A stretch of 64,000 nucleotides of DNA from Rothia mucilaginosa (GTDB taxonomy: Bacteria > Actinomycetota > Actinomycetes > Actinomycetales > Micrococcaceae): positions 1,302,001 through 1,366,000 of the forward strand of contig NZ_AP014938.1 in assembly GCF_001548235.1 (NCBI RefSeq). Reading direction: 5' to 3'. Shown here one piece after another: positions 1 through 8,493 of this stretch. Position numbers and translations under genes: made by a program. The notes beneath the pieces were generated by a model that saw nothing but the letters and a program-made list of their open reading frames with translations, made no database searches and was not told the origin of the DNA. Every line of letters begins with the position of its first letter. Positions within the stretch are counted from its first letter, which is position 1.

Positions 1-1
1 C

Positions 2-466
2 GTGACCGAGGTTGAGTACACCGTCTCTGCCAGCGCCCAGTCGCTCCTTAAGTTCGGTAAGATCAACGGCCAGGCATGGGCCCCCTCCGGTCGCAAGCTG
101 ACCGGTAAGACCACCGAACTGGTAGCCTCCGCAGGCCAGGCAAAGTACCTGTCCGTCGCGCAGACCGCCGGCACCTGGACCGCAGAAGTACCGACCGTCA
201 CCAAAAACTCTGACGGCACCTACACCTTCAAGGGTCGTATCGTCTACACCACCAGCAAGGCGTACACCATGAAGCAGTCCGGCACCAAGTACTACAGCCA
301 GACCAACTTCATGCCGGCGCAGCTGCGCTTCCCTGCAAATGACGGCTGGGTCTCGTACAAGCAGACCTCCAGCGTGCAGGTTGCAAACCTGACCTACTCC
401 GGCAATGGCGCAACCGGCTCGGAGAGCGTTTCCGGTCAGGCCACCACCGCGGAGATTCACCCGTAA
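2..466 (+). CDS. 3' end of an unrecognised protein (partial)
   Basis: The reading frame is open from the left edge of the window to a TAA at 464-466, so the true start lies outside the window. The visible 154 residues are rich in Ser, Thr, Gly and Lys with alternating hydrophobic residues, as in beta-strand extracellular domains. They contain no cysteine and no C-terminal sortase signal or membrane segment. I do not recognise the family. A secreted beta-rich domain is plausible from composition only. A strong hairpin follows 40 bases after the stop, so this is the last gene of its transcription unit. Confidence 0.6.
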   Translation: MTEVEYTVSASAQSLLKFGKINGQAWAPSGRKLTGKTTELVASAGQAKYLSVAQTAGTWTAEVPTVTKNSDGTYTFKGRIVYTTSKAYTMKQSGTKYYSQTNFMPAQLRFPANDGWVSYKQTSSVQVANLTYSGNGATGSESVSGQATTAEIHP

Positions 467-505
467 TAGATCAACCCCTCATGCAGGGTAAGAACATATA
501 GAAAA

Positions 506-545
506 CCCCCGGCGGATACACTGAATGTATCCACCGGGGGATTTC
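506..545 (+). terminator. Rho-independent terminator, probably bidirectional
   Basis: A 15-bp stem (arms 506-520 and 526-540, one G-T type mismatch) has a short loop and is followed by a short T tract. An A tract precedes it, giving Ts on the other strand. It separates the partial gene from the convergent gene ending at 631. Confidence 0.85.
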
Positions 546-630
546 TGCATCCGAATAGTTCTCAAACGCTTGAAAACAAATTCCAGAGCGGCTATATACA
601 CTTGTCGAGAGCTTATTGGGGGTGTTGTAA

Positions 631-1809
631 CTAGCCGACCGTCGTGCCGAACGCCAGACCCAGCAGGTAGGTCACGAACGCAGCGCCAAAGCCAATTAGA
701 ATCTGACGAACACCGCGCTTGAGCGGGGAAGCACCCGAAAGCAGGCCCACCACGCCGCCGGTGAAGCCCAGCGCCGCACCCACAAACAGCAGGGACAACA
801 CCATCGCGAACACACCCGACAAGCCAAAGATATACGGCAGAATCGGAACCAACGCACCCGAAGCGAAGAACGCGAACGACGCTGCGGCGGCACCAATATC
901 GGTACCCAAAGCCACATTCTCCTCACGATCCTCTTCCTCGCGGTGAGACAGCGACGGATCGCAGTCACAATCCAGGTAGCCGAAACGCTCCATCGCACGG
1001 TGATGCGCCGCGTCCGGCTCCATGCCGCGGGCACGGTAAATGAGCTCCAGCTCGTTCGAATCCAAATCCAAATCGTGCGCAACACGCAGGGTCACCTGGG
1101 TCGGCTGGGAGGCATCCAGCAGCTCACGCTGAGAACGCACCGACACGAACTCACCCGCCGCCATCGACAGCGCACCCGCCAGCAGACCCGCAATACCCGA
1201 CAGCAGAACCATCGAACTGGACGCGCCCGACGCGGTAATACCCATAGTCAGCGCCAGATTCGACACCAAACCGTCGTTAGCGCCAAAGACCGCCGCACGG
1301 AAATTACCCGAAAGCTTCTCGCGACCGTTAGTCGCCAGGGCGCGAATAATCTCCTCGTGAATCGCCTCGTCAGCCGCCATTTCCTCGGTGGCGTCCGGGT
1401 CCTCAGCGTAGGGGGAGCGGGACTCGGCGCGCTGAGCCATCGCAAGAATAAACACCGAACCGAAGTTCTTCGCCAAGAACTGCAGTAGCTGCGATTGCAG
1501 GGACGGGCGCACGTGTACATCCGCGTGCTCGCCGAGCATGTCACGCCAATGCTGCTGGTGACGCTTCTCCGCCTCAGCAACCTGCAGCAAAATCTCACGG
1601 TCGGTACCCTCGGCACGGCGAGCCAGGTAGCGGTAGATGCGCGCTTCCGACTCCTCATCGGCAAGGTAGCGGCGCCAACGCTTAATCTGCGTGGGGGAGG
1701 GGGAGGTAACGGCGCTATGGCGGGTGGCCTGCGGAGCCTCGGTAGCGGTGTTTTCCGGCTGAAGTTTCTCAGTTTCTTCGCCGTGCTCGTGCTGGGCGTG
1801 CGTGCTCAT
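631..1809 (-). CDS. VIT1/CCC1 family transporter with N-terminal ferritin-like domain
   Basis: This 392-residue protein has a hydrophilic start, then a rubrerythrin/ferritin-like helical region at about 45-160 with Glu and His residues spaced as in di-iron sites (for example ESEARIYRYLARR and EAEKRHQQHW). From about 165 it is a multi-helix VIT1/CCC1 domain opening with FGANDGLVSNLAL. Proteins of this layout (MbfA-like) export or sequester iron or manganese at the membrane. The ATG at 1809 is the only good start, preceded by GGAAAGAGAGAT. The next gene upstream on the same strand is dps, so iron storage and iron export sit side by side. Metal specificity cannot be read from the sequence. Confidence 0.85.
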   Translation of the reverse strand: MSTHAQHEHGEETEKLQPENTATEAPQATRHSAVTSPSPTQIKRWRRYLADEESEARIYRYLARRAEGTDREILLQVAEAEKRHQQHWRDMLGEHADVHVRPSLQSQLLQFLAKNFGSVFILAMAQRAESRSPYAEDPDATEEMAADEAIHEEIIRALATNGREKLSGNFRAAVFGANDGLVSNLALTMGITASGASSSMVLLSGIAGLLAGALSMAAGEFVSVRSQRELLDASQPTQVTLRVAHDLDLDSNELELIYRARGMEPDAAHHRAMERFGYLDCDCDPSLSHREEEDREENVALGTDIGAAAASFAFFASGALVPILPYIFGLSGVFAMVLSLLFVGAALGFTGGVVGLLSGASPLKRGVRQILIGFGAAFVTYLLGLAFGTTVG

Positions 1810-2054
1810 ATCTCTCTTTCCGCCGGATGCGGGTCGCGCCGGGTATCTCCCGGGCGCGCAATCATGCGTTTAATCTGTGTGTTCTGAGTTGATCAGTGAA
1901 CCACTGTAGAGCACTCCGAACAGAAAATCTAGGACGGCCTAACCCGGTGTTATTGTTCGCCTCAACGTACTTTGTGATACCGCACGGGCGAGGACTCAAG
2001 TGCCGGGAAAGGTAAAAGTGGTTGGGAATAAGCGGGGCAGCTTCGAGTGTAAAA

Positions 2055-2101
2055 AGCCGGGCGGGTGCACCCTCCATAAGGAGAGCGCACCCGCCCGGCT
2101 T
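2055..2101 (-). terminator. dps terminator
   Basis: A 14-bp GC-rich stem (arms 2055-2068 and 2087-2100) is followed on the minus strand by five Ts (the A tract at 2051-2055). It lies just downstream of dps. Confidence 0.85.
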
Positions 2102-2183
2102 GTGACTCTAAAAGCTAACGCCTACATGACGTGCCGCTATAGGTAGGCTACAGTTTAGAGGCCACAACTTAGATGGTTGCGGC

Positions 2184-2681
2184 TTAGATGTTGCCTTCGC
2201 CGTTTTCCAGGAACGCGCGGATGAACCACTGGAACTTCTCCAGCTCAGCGGTCTGGCCAATCAGCAGGTCCTCGGTGATGGGGTCGGACTCGCCAGCGAA
2301 TGCAATCGCCTTGCGGTGAGCCTCAATCACGCGGGTGTACACGTCGTTCAGAGCGTGCAGGTGGTCAGCAACGCGTGCGCGGCCGACGGGGTAGTCTTCA
2401 ACGGTGCGCTGTGCGACCAGTGCGCCAGCCAGGCCGTTGGGGGTTGCGCCCAGGGTTGCCATGCGCTCTGCGATGGCGTCGACGAACTCGCGGACGGTGT
2501 CGACCTGGGGGTCAATCATTTCGTGAACGGCGATGAAGCCGGGGCCGGTCACGTTCCAGTGAGCGTGCTTCAGCAGCAGGTGCAGGTCGTTCAGGTCGTG
2601 CAGACGTGCCTGGAGAACCTCGGAAATGCCCTTGCCTTCTTCGAGGGTCAGGCCGGGTGCGGTGTAGTTTGCGAATGCCAT
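2184..2681 (-). CDS. dps: Dps family DNA-binding ferritin-like protein
   Basis: The protein has 165 residues, the normal Dps size. The ferroxidase region is intact: KHAHWNVTGPGF, then VHEMID and a D...E pair at roughly 38-70, followed by helices typical of the dodecameric ferritin fold. Dps oxidises and stores iron using hydrogen peroxide and protects DNA in stress and stationary phase. I chose the ATG at 2681 because GAAGGAGA lies 6-7 bases upstream; an in-frame ATG at 2738 has no ribosome site. A perfect -35 element and a pair of operator-like repeats lie upstream (2748-2800). Confidence 0.93.
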   Translation of the reverse strand: MAFANYTAPGLTLEEGKGISEVLQARLHDLNDLHLLLKHAHWNVTGPGFIAVHEMIDPQVDTVREFVDAIAERMATLGATPNGLAGALVAQRTVEDYPVGRARVADHLHALNDVYTRVIEAHRKAIAFAGESDPITEDLLIGQTAELEKFQWFIRAFLENGEGNI

Positions 2682-2747
2682 GATGGTCTCCTTCATGATG
2701 CTGTGATGTTTGTGGTTCGGTAGGATTTGTCGCCCCACCGAATCGTT

Positions 2748-2800
2748 ATTATGAGTAAATCATTTTAAGGAACTGCTGTCAAGGTTATTTTGAGTAATTC
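2748..2800 (-). promoter_or_regulatory. Pair of 14-bp direct repeats bracketing the dps promoter
   Basis: Minus-strand GAATTACTCAAAAT (2787-2800) and GATTTACTCATAAT (2748-2761) match at 12 of 14 bases. They begin 39 bases apart, close to four helical turns. One lies just upstream of the -35 element and one overlaps the -10 element. This is the geometry expected of a repressor or redox regulator; which one is unknown. Confidence 0.5.
2754..2782 (-). promoter_or_regulatory. dps promoter
   Basis: On the minus strand a perfect TTGACA (2777-2782) is followed after 17 bases by TTTACT (2754-2759). The start codon is about 70 bases downstream. Strength and sigma factor are inferred. Confidence 0.6.
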
Positions 2801-2897
2801 GTAATAAATTGTCATCTATGTGTCGCACCAACCTTAAAAGCCCCCGCCCAAAAGCCCCTGCTCACCCCCCCCCACGGCTCACCGCCCAGGCGCGCAC

Positions 2898-2943
2898 AAA
2901 GGGTGGGATGCGCGATATCTCATCTTGTGCATCCCACCCCTTT
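2898..2943 (-). terminator. Terminator of the HAD hydrolase gene
   Basis: Inverted arms AAGGGTGGGATGC and GCATCCCACCCCTT lie beyond the stop at 2997, with a short T run on the minus strand. The rest of 2682-2897 holds the dps promoter and a run of nine C at 2865-2873, with no gene visible. Confidence 0.75.
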
Positions 2944-2996
2944 ACGGTGAAGTGTATTCAGTTTTCTGTAGAGCTTTCAGCCCGCAAACTACGCGG

Positions 2997-3653
2997 CTAC
3001 GCCAGCGCGCGAACCGCCTCCAGGGTCAGCTCCTCATGCTTGAGGCGCGCGGTGCCCAGCTCCGCCGGAACCTCCAGCTCGCCCGGAACAACAATGACGC
3101 GCATGCCCGCCGCGGTCGCGCTGCGCACGCCCGAAGGGGAATCCTCGAGAGCCACGCACTGAGTCGGGTCAACACCCAGACGCTCCGCCGCCAAAAGATA
3201 AGGCTGCGGGTCCGGCTTGGGGTTGGTGGTCTCATCGTTGCCAATAACCACCGAGAACGTGCCCTCGGGTGCCGCGTTCGCGGTGCGGCGAGCCACGGAG
3301 GTGGTGGCGTTCGTGACGATGGCGGCCGGAATCTGCGCATCGCGAACCTCCGAGAGGAAGCGCTCAATGCCGGGTAGGAACTCGACCGGCTGCTGCGCCA
3401 GCGTCTCGCGCACCTTCGCCACCAGTCGATCGTTAATCTCCTCGTCCGGCAGGTTCACGCCGCGCTCGCGCAGACGATCCAGGGTGAACTGCATGGATAG
3501 GCCCAGGCAATCGAGGGTGTCCTGTTCGGTCCAGGTGCCACCAAATTCTGCGGTGAGAGCAACCTTTGCGGCAGCCCATACGGGTTCGGTATCGACGAGG
3601 GTTCCGTCGTGGTCGAAGAGAATGGCGGCGGGGAAGGTGTTCGTAGTCGTCAT
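2997..3653 (-). CDS. HAD-superfamily phosphatase (subfamily IA)
   Basis: This 218-residue protein starts with the HAD motif I FDHDGTLVDTEP (nucleophile Asp at about 14). Motif II is around VTNATTSVARR (Thr at about 115), and the C-terminal acidic motif is ALEDSPSGVRSA. The helical cap after motif I is of the phosphoglycolate-phosphatase/beta-phosphoglucomutase type, so a small phosphorylated metabolite is the likely substrate, not identifiable here. The ATG has no ribosome site. Instead TAGGCT (3661-3666) ends seven bases before it, suggesting a leaderless transcript that starts in the 18-base gap after the NmrA-like gene. Confidence 0.85.
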   Translation of the reverse strand: MTTTNTFPAAILFDHDGTLVDTEPVWAAAKVALTAEFGGTWTEQDTLDCLGLSMQFTLDRLRERGVNLPDEEINDRLVAKVRETLAQQPVEFLPGIERFLSEVRDAQIPAAIVTNATTSVARRTANAAPEGTFSVVIGNDETTNPKPDPQPYLLAAERLGVDPTQCVALEDSPSGVRSATAAGMRVIVVPGELEVPAELGTARLKHEELTLEAVRALA

Positions 3654-3671
3654 GTCATTAAGCCTACCGGT

Positions 3672-4355
3672 TTATTTCTGGCGCGAGCGTAGGGCAACGT
3701 CCCCAATCGTCACCAAAAAATCTGTGCCCGCGTTCTGGGGGTTCTTGGCGATAGTAAGCAGCGCATCGGCAACGTCTTCACGGGCAATCGTCGGAATGCC
3801 CGGAGTTCGCTCGACACTCGCCATATCAAACACCTTCACCCCGCCCTTACCTGGCTTATCGGTCAGCCTGCCCGGATGTGCACGCGAAATATACGGCTGA
3901 TATTCGGCAACCAGGGCGTCCGCCTTAACCTTGTCGGTAAAAATGCCGCGCATGATGACCTTGCATACCAGGCGCATGGGCAGGGACGCGGTCCGTACCG
4001 TATCGCCCACACCGTAGGCGCTCATCAGAACGCAATGCTTCACGCCTGCGCCCGTGACCGCCTCCATGATGAGGGGCAGGCGCTCCTGCATGAACGTGGA
4101 GGAGAGAAACTCTCGTACCGTGGCTTTCTGGCCCAGGATGCTGACCATCACGTCTTGCCCGGAGGATGCTGCGGCGAGCTGCTCGGCATCGTTCAGGGCT
4201 CCCGGAACGATAGTGAGATTTTGGTGCGCTCCCAAAAGTGTTAGCGCCTTGTCGGGGTTGCGCACGTAGGCGGTGACGGTGTGCCCCTCCTCTAGGGCTT
4301 TGCGGGTGAAGAAGTAACCGGTGCGGCCGGTTGCGCCTATAACCAGTATTTTCAT
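3672..4355 (-). CDS. NAD(P)-binding NmrA/SDR-like protein
   Basis: A 227-residue Rossmann protein with the dinucleotide motif [11 protein letters not shown] at the N-terminus and no classical SDR Tyr-x-x-x-Lys pair. It therefore resembles the atypical NmrA/YwnB-like NAD(P)H-binding proteins, which include sensors, quinone reductases and epimerases. The ATG at 4355 places the Rossmann motif at residues 4-9, the usual position, and GGGGA lies six bases upstream; an ATG four codons earlier is possible. It lies 18 bases upstream of the HAD gene on the same strand. Substrate unknown. Confidence 0.75.
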   Translation of the reverse strand: MKILVIGATGRTGYFFTRKALEEGHTVTAYVRNPDKALTLLGAHQNLTIVPGALNDAEQLAAASSGQDVMVSILGQKATVREFLSSTFMQERLPLIMEAVTGAGVKHCVLMSAYGVGDTVRTASLPMRLVCKVIMRGIFTDKVKADALVAEYQPYISRAHPGRLTDKPGKGGVKVFDMASVERTPGIPTIAREDVADALLTIAKNPQNAGTDFLVTIGDVALRSRQK

Positions 4356-4533
4356 GTGGGTCCCCATCCGTGACTGTGATTGTTGTGGGAGCCCGCAAGC
4401 GCCCAGCCTCGCAAGTACCCAATCCGGTCAGTATAACAATGCGGTTTTGACTGGGGCTTTTGTTTGGGGGTCAGGGGGTGTGAGGTGGGGCGAAAAATAC
4501 GAAAATTTTTTTGCAGGAGGCTTGCGAAACATA

Positions 4534-4554
4534 ATTGAGTGGAGTAGACTCAAG
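4534..4554 (+). promoter_or_regulatory. HAIR element (HspR operator) at the clpB promoter
   Basis: ATTGAGT-N7-ACTCAAG matches the actinobacterial HspR consensus CTTGAGT-N7-ACTCAAG at all positions but the first. It ends 54 bases before the clpB ATG. HspR represses dnaK and clpB operons in Streptomyces and mycobacteria, so heat-inducible control is expected here. Confidence 0.85.
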
Positions 4555-4608
4555 TTATGTAATGCAGGGGCGCATAGGATAAGCCCCTCGAAACACGAAA
4601 GGAACACC

Positions 4609-7218
4609 ATGGACAACAAGTTCACCACCAAGAGTCAAGAAGTCATCTCGGCGGCAAATACTAATGCTCAAACCGCCGGCAACCCCACTATTGAAACCGC
4701 ACACATCCTCAAGGCCCTCATGGACCAGCGCGAAGGCGTCGCCGTAGCAGTCCTCAAAGCTGCAGGCCTGGATGTGGACGCTATCTCCGAGGCGGCATCC
4801 GCTGAAATCAAGAAGCTGCCGAAGGCATCCGGTGCCTCCGTGCAGAACGCCTCCCTCAGCCGTGCCGCGCTCTCCGCTCTGCAGGCAGCACAGACCCGCG
4901 CCCAGGGATTCGGAGATACCTACGTTTCTACCGAAATGATTCTGCTGGGCATTGCCAGCGGAACCGATAGCACCGCTGAAGCAATGCACAAGCTCGGCGC
5001 TACCGCAGAGCTCATCGCACAGACCATCCCCAACGTCCGAGGAGACCGCACCGTGGACACCCCCGACCCCGAGGGCACCTTCCAGGCTCTCGAAAAGTAC
5101 GGCACCGACCTGACCGCCATTGCCCGCGCAGGCAAGCTTGACCCGGTCATCGGCCGCGACTCTGAGATTCGCCGCGTTGTGCAGGTGCTCTCCCGCCGAA
5201 CCAAGAACAACCCCGTTCTGATTGGTGAGCCCGGCGTCGGTAAGACCGCCGTCGTGGAAGGCCTGGCACAGCGCATGGTTTCCGGCGACGTGCCCGAATC
5301 CCTGCGCGGCAAGACCCTCATCAGCCTGGACCTGGGCTCCATGGTTGCAGGCGCAAAGTACCGCGGTGAATTCGAGGAGCGCCTGAAGGCAGTCCTCGAA
5401 GAAATCAAGAAGTCCGAGGGCCAGATCGTGACCTTCATCGACGAGATTCACACCGTCGTCGGTGCTGGCGCATCCGAAGGCTCCATGGACGCAGGCAACA
5501 TGCTCAAGCCCATGCTTGCTCGTGGCGAGTTGCGCCTGATTGGTGCCACCACCCTCGACGAGTACCGCGAGAACATTGAGAAGGACCCCGCCCTGGAGCG
5601 CCGCTTCCAGCAGGTGTACGTGGGCGAGCCCAGCGTAGATGACACCATCGGTATTCTGCGCGGTCTGAAGGAACGCTACGAGGCACACCACAAGGTGCAG
5701 ATCGCTGACTCCGCGCTGGTTGCCGCAGCAACCCTGTCTAACCGTTACATTCCCTCCCGTCAGCTGCCTGACAAGGCAATTGACCTGATTGACGAGGCAG
5801 CATCCCGCCTGCGCATGGAAATTGACTCCGCACCGGAGGAAATCGACCAGCTGCGCCGCGCCGTGGACCGCCTCACCATGGAGGAACTGGCACTTGCCGA
5901 CGAGACCGATCCCGCATCGGTTGAGCGTCTGGAAGCACTGCGCAAGGACATGGCTGACAAGAAGGAACAGCTCGACGCCCTCAACGCTCGTTGGGAGGCC
6001 GAGAAGGCTAGCCTGAACCGTGTGGGTGACATCAAGACCCAGATTGACGAGCTACGTTCCCGCGCAGAGGTTGCACAGCGCGAGGGTAACCTCGCTGAGG
6101 CATCCCGCCTGCTGTACGGCGAGATTCCCGCAAAGCAGGCTGAACTGGAAGAAGCACAGCGCGCCGAGGACACCGCCAAGAACGAATCCATGGTCTCCGA
6201 AGAGGTCACCGCGGACGATATCGCCGAGGTGATTTCCTCCTGGACCGGTATTCCCGCAGGTCGCATGATGCAGGGCGAATCCGAGAAGCTGCTGGAAATG
6301 GAGAAGCGCATCGGTGCCCGCCTCATTGGCCAGGAAGCCGCAGTGGTCGCTGTCTCTGACGCTGTGCGCCGCGCCCGCGCCGGTATTTCCGACCCGAACC
6401 GCCCGATTGGTTCCTTCCTGTTCCTGGGCCCGACCGGTGTTGGTAAGACCGAGCTGGCTAAGGCACTGGCTGAGTTCCAGTTTGATGACGAGCGTGCCCT
6501 GGTGCGCATCGACATGAGCGAGTACTCCGAGAAGCACACCGTTTCCCGCCTGGTCGGTGCCCCTCCCGGATACGTCGGCCACGAAGAGGGCGGTCAGCTG
6601 ACCGAGGCTGTACGCCGTCGCCCCTACTCGGTGGTCCTGCTCGACGAGGTTGAGAAGGCGCACCCCGAGGTCTTCGACATCCTGCTGCAGGTACTCGATG
6701 ACGGCCGCCTGACCGACGGCCAGGGCCGCACCGTGGACTTCCGCAACGTCATCCTGATCCTGACCTCGAACCTCGGTTCGCAGTACCTGGTCAACCAGGA
6801 CCTGCCCTTCGACGAGCGATCCGAGAAGGCGCTGGAGGTTGTTCACCAGGCATTCCGCCCCGAGTTCCTCAACCGACTGGACGACATCATCATGTTCCAG
6901 CCCCTGTCGGCTGAGAACCTGGGCCAGATCGTGGGCCTGCAGATCAAGAGCATGGCTAAGCGCCTGGAGGACCGCCGCCTGACCCTGAACGTGACCGAGG
7001 CAGCCCTCGAGTGGCTGGGCAAGACCGGCTACGACCCGGCATTCGGCGCCCGCCCGCTGCGCCGCCTGGTTCAGCGCGAGATTGGCGACCGCCTGGCTCG
7101 CGGCATCCTCTCCGGTGCCATCCACGACGGCGACACCGTGACCGTGGACGTGAACCCGGACGTTGCCAGCGATGGCCTGTCGGTGACCTCCGAGCGTGAG
7201 CAGAAGGCTGAGGACTAA
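4609..7218 (+). CDS. clpB: ATP-dependent disaggregase ClpB
   Basis: Full-length ClpB of 869 residues. It has an N domain (about 1-145), NBD1 with Walker A GEPGVGKT at about 206 and Walker B FIDEIHT at about 275, a coiled-coil middle domain (about 410-525), and NBD2 with Walker A GPTGVGKT at about 607 and [14 protein letters not shown]. The middle domain separates ClpB from ClpA/ClpC. It rescues aggregated proteins together with DnaK. The ATG at 4609 follows GAAAGGAAC; an upstream in-frame extension to 4321 would cross the promoter and HAIR operator, so I rejected it. Single-gene unit with its own terminator. Confidence 0.97.
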   Translation: MDNKFTTKSQEVISAANTNAQTAGNPTIETAHILKALMDQREGVAVAVLKAAGLDVDAISEAASAEIKKLPKASGASVQNASLSRAALSALQAAQTRAQGFGDTYVSTEMILLGIASGTDSTAEAMHKLGATAELIAQTIPNVRGDRTVDTPDPEGTFQALEKYGTDLTAIARAGKLDPVIGRDSEIRRVVQVLSRRTKNNPVLIGEPGVGKTAVVEGLAQRMVSGDVPESLRGKTLISLDLGSMVAGAKYRGEFEERLKAVLEEIKKSEGQIVTFIDEIHTVVGAGASEGSMDAGNMLKPMLARGELRLIGATTLDEYRENIEKDPALERRFQQVYVGEPSVDDTIGILRGLKERYEAHHKVQIADSALVAAATLSNRYIPSRQLPDKAIDLIDEAASRLRMEIDSAPEEIDQLRRAVDRLTMEELALADETDPASVERLEALRKDMADKKEQLDALNARWEAEKASLNRVGDIKTQIDELRSRAEVAQREGNLAEASRLLYGEIPAKQAELEEAQRAEDTAKNESMVSEEVTADDIAEVISSWTGIPAGRMMQGESEKLLEMEKRIGARLIGQEAAVVAVSDAVRRARAGISDPNRPIGSFLFLGPTGVGKTELAKALAEFQFDDERALVRIDMSEYSEKHTVSRLVGAPPGYVGHEEGGQLTEAVRRRPYSVVLLDEVEKAHPEVFDILLQVLDDGRLTDGQGRTVDFRNVILILTSNLGSQYLVNQDLPFDERSEKALEVVHQAFRPEFLNRLDDIIMFQPLSAENLGQIVGLQIKSMAKRLEDRRLTLNVTEAALEWLGKTGYDPAFGARPLRRLVQREIGDRLARGILSGAIHDGDTVTVDVNPDVASDGLSVTSEREQKAED

Positions 7219-7285
7219 GCTCAACCGGTTGGCTGGGCGGACTTAGCCTGTGGCTGAGTTTGCACATTCGAAACCATAAGAAATA

Positions 7286-7327
7286 GGCTGTGGGGTACCC
7301 TCGAAAGGGGGTGCCCCACAGCCGTTT
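7286..7327 (+). terminator. clpB terminator
   Basis: A 15-bp stem (GGCTGTGGGGTACCC pairing with its near-complement at 7309-7323) is followed by GTTT. It lies 67 bases after the clpB stop. Confidence 0.85.
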
Positions 7328-7371
7328 AACGCACTAGAACCGCACTAATACACAGAGCATTGAGGAGAAGA

Positions 7372-8340
7372 ATGGACCGCTGGACTGACCACCAGAACTT
7401 CGCCGCCGCCGGTGAGCAGCGCGAAGAAATCGCCTCCGTGCACCGTGCCGCAATCCGCTCGATTCAGCGCGTTGTCTCTGAGAACGCCACCCCGCACGAC
7501 GAAGAATACGCCTCCGCGGGTATTGCCAAGCTACTCAAAGCGGGTAAGGTTCTCGTGCTCACCGGCGCGGGAGTGAGCACCGAATCCGGCATCCCCGATT
7601 ACCGCGGACCCGGCGGCTCCCTGCACGACCACCGCCCCATGACCTACCAGGAATTCCGCTACGATGACGCCGCCCGCCAACGCTACTGGGCGCGCTCCTA
7701 CGTGGGTTGGCGCCGCATGCGCCGCGCCGAACCGAACCGCGCCCACTATGCGCTCGCCGAGCTGGAGCAGCTGGGTGCCGTGAGCGGCGTGATTACGCAG
7801 AACGTGGATGGGCTGCACGCCCGTGCTGGAAGCTCCCGTCTGCTGGCGCTGCACGGCGACCTCTCTCGTATTGTGTGCCTGGACTGCGGGCAGGACGAGA
7901 GTCGCGAAAGCCTGGATACACGCCTGGATGCTGCGAACCTCGGCTACCTGGCGCGCCTTGAAGACGAAGAGCTGCGCGTGAACCCTGATGGCGATGTGGA
8001 GTTGGACGACCGCTATATCCGCGATTTTCAGATGGTGCCCTGCCTTGGCTGTGGTTCGACCCGCCTCAAGCCGGATGTGGTGTACTTTGGTGAGTCCGTG
8101 CCCGCCGAACGTAAGGCGCTCAAGGACGCCATGCTCGCTGAATGTTCGGCGCTGCTGGTGGTGGGCTCCTCGGTGGCGGTTATGAGTAGCTACAAGATTG
8201 TGTTGGAGGCTCTGCGTGCCGGCAAGCCGGTCGCTGTCATCAATGGCGGCCCCGGTCGTGCGGATGCGAAGGCTACCTACCTGTGGCGCACCGGCGTGGG
8301 TGAGGCACTGGAGCTCATGCTTGACGAGATTGACGACTAG
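7372..8340 (+). CDS. Sir2-family NAD-dependent protein deacylase (sirtuin)
   Basis: A 322-residue sirtuin. GAGVSTESGIPDYRG (about 64-78) and TQNVDGLHARAG form the NAD/peptide site with the catalytic His in LHGDL. Two Cys pairs (CLDCG and CLGCG) bind structural zinc, separated by a long insertion as in class II sirtuins. GSSVAVMSS closes the NAD pocket. It removes acyl groups from lysines using NAD. The ATG at 7372 has GAGGAG five bases upstream; a TTG four codons earlier is less likely. Single gene between the clpB terminator and the surface-protein pair. Confidence 0.93.
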   Translation: MDRWTDHQNFAAAGEQREEIASVHRAAIRSIQRVVSENATPHDEEYASAGIAKLLKAGKVLVLTGAGVSTESGIPDYRGPGGSLHDHRPMTYQEFRYDDAARQRYWARSYVGWRRMRRAEPNRAHYALAELEQLGAVSGVITQNVDGLHARAGSSRLLALHGDLSRIVCLDCGQDESRESLDTRLDAANLGYLARLEDEELRVNPDGDVELDDRYIRDFQMVPCLGCGSTRLKPDVVYFGESVPAERKALKDAMLAECSALLVVGSSVAVMSSYKIVLEALRAGKPVAVINGGPGRADAKATYLWRTGVGEALELMLDEIDD

Positions 8341-8481
8341 GTAGCGCTAGCGCCCGGCGAATTTTGCCGCGCGTGCACTGACCTATAGCTGGCCCGTCGT
8401 TAACTGCACGAAAGTGCTATTTTGTGTTGCAAGTCATTGCAAATAGCCCCTGGACAGGCGGATACACCCAGAGCGCGGGGA

Positions 8482-8487
8482 TAAAAT
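8482..8487 (+). promoter_or_regulatory. -10 element of a leaderless start
   Basis: TAAAAT ends six bases before the ATG at 8494, so transcription should begin at the start codon. No Shine-Dalgarno sequence is present and no convincing -35 element is seen. The paralogous gene at 10034 has the same spacing. Confidence 0.6.
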
Positions 8488-8493
8488 GATGGG

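Noticed and set aside
2865..2873. Run of nine C as a possible phase-variation tract.
   Set aside because: It lies outside any gene and is not between promoter elements of dps.
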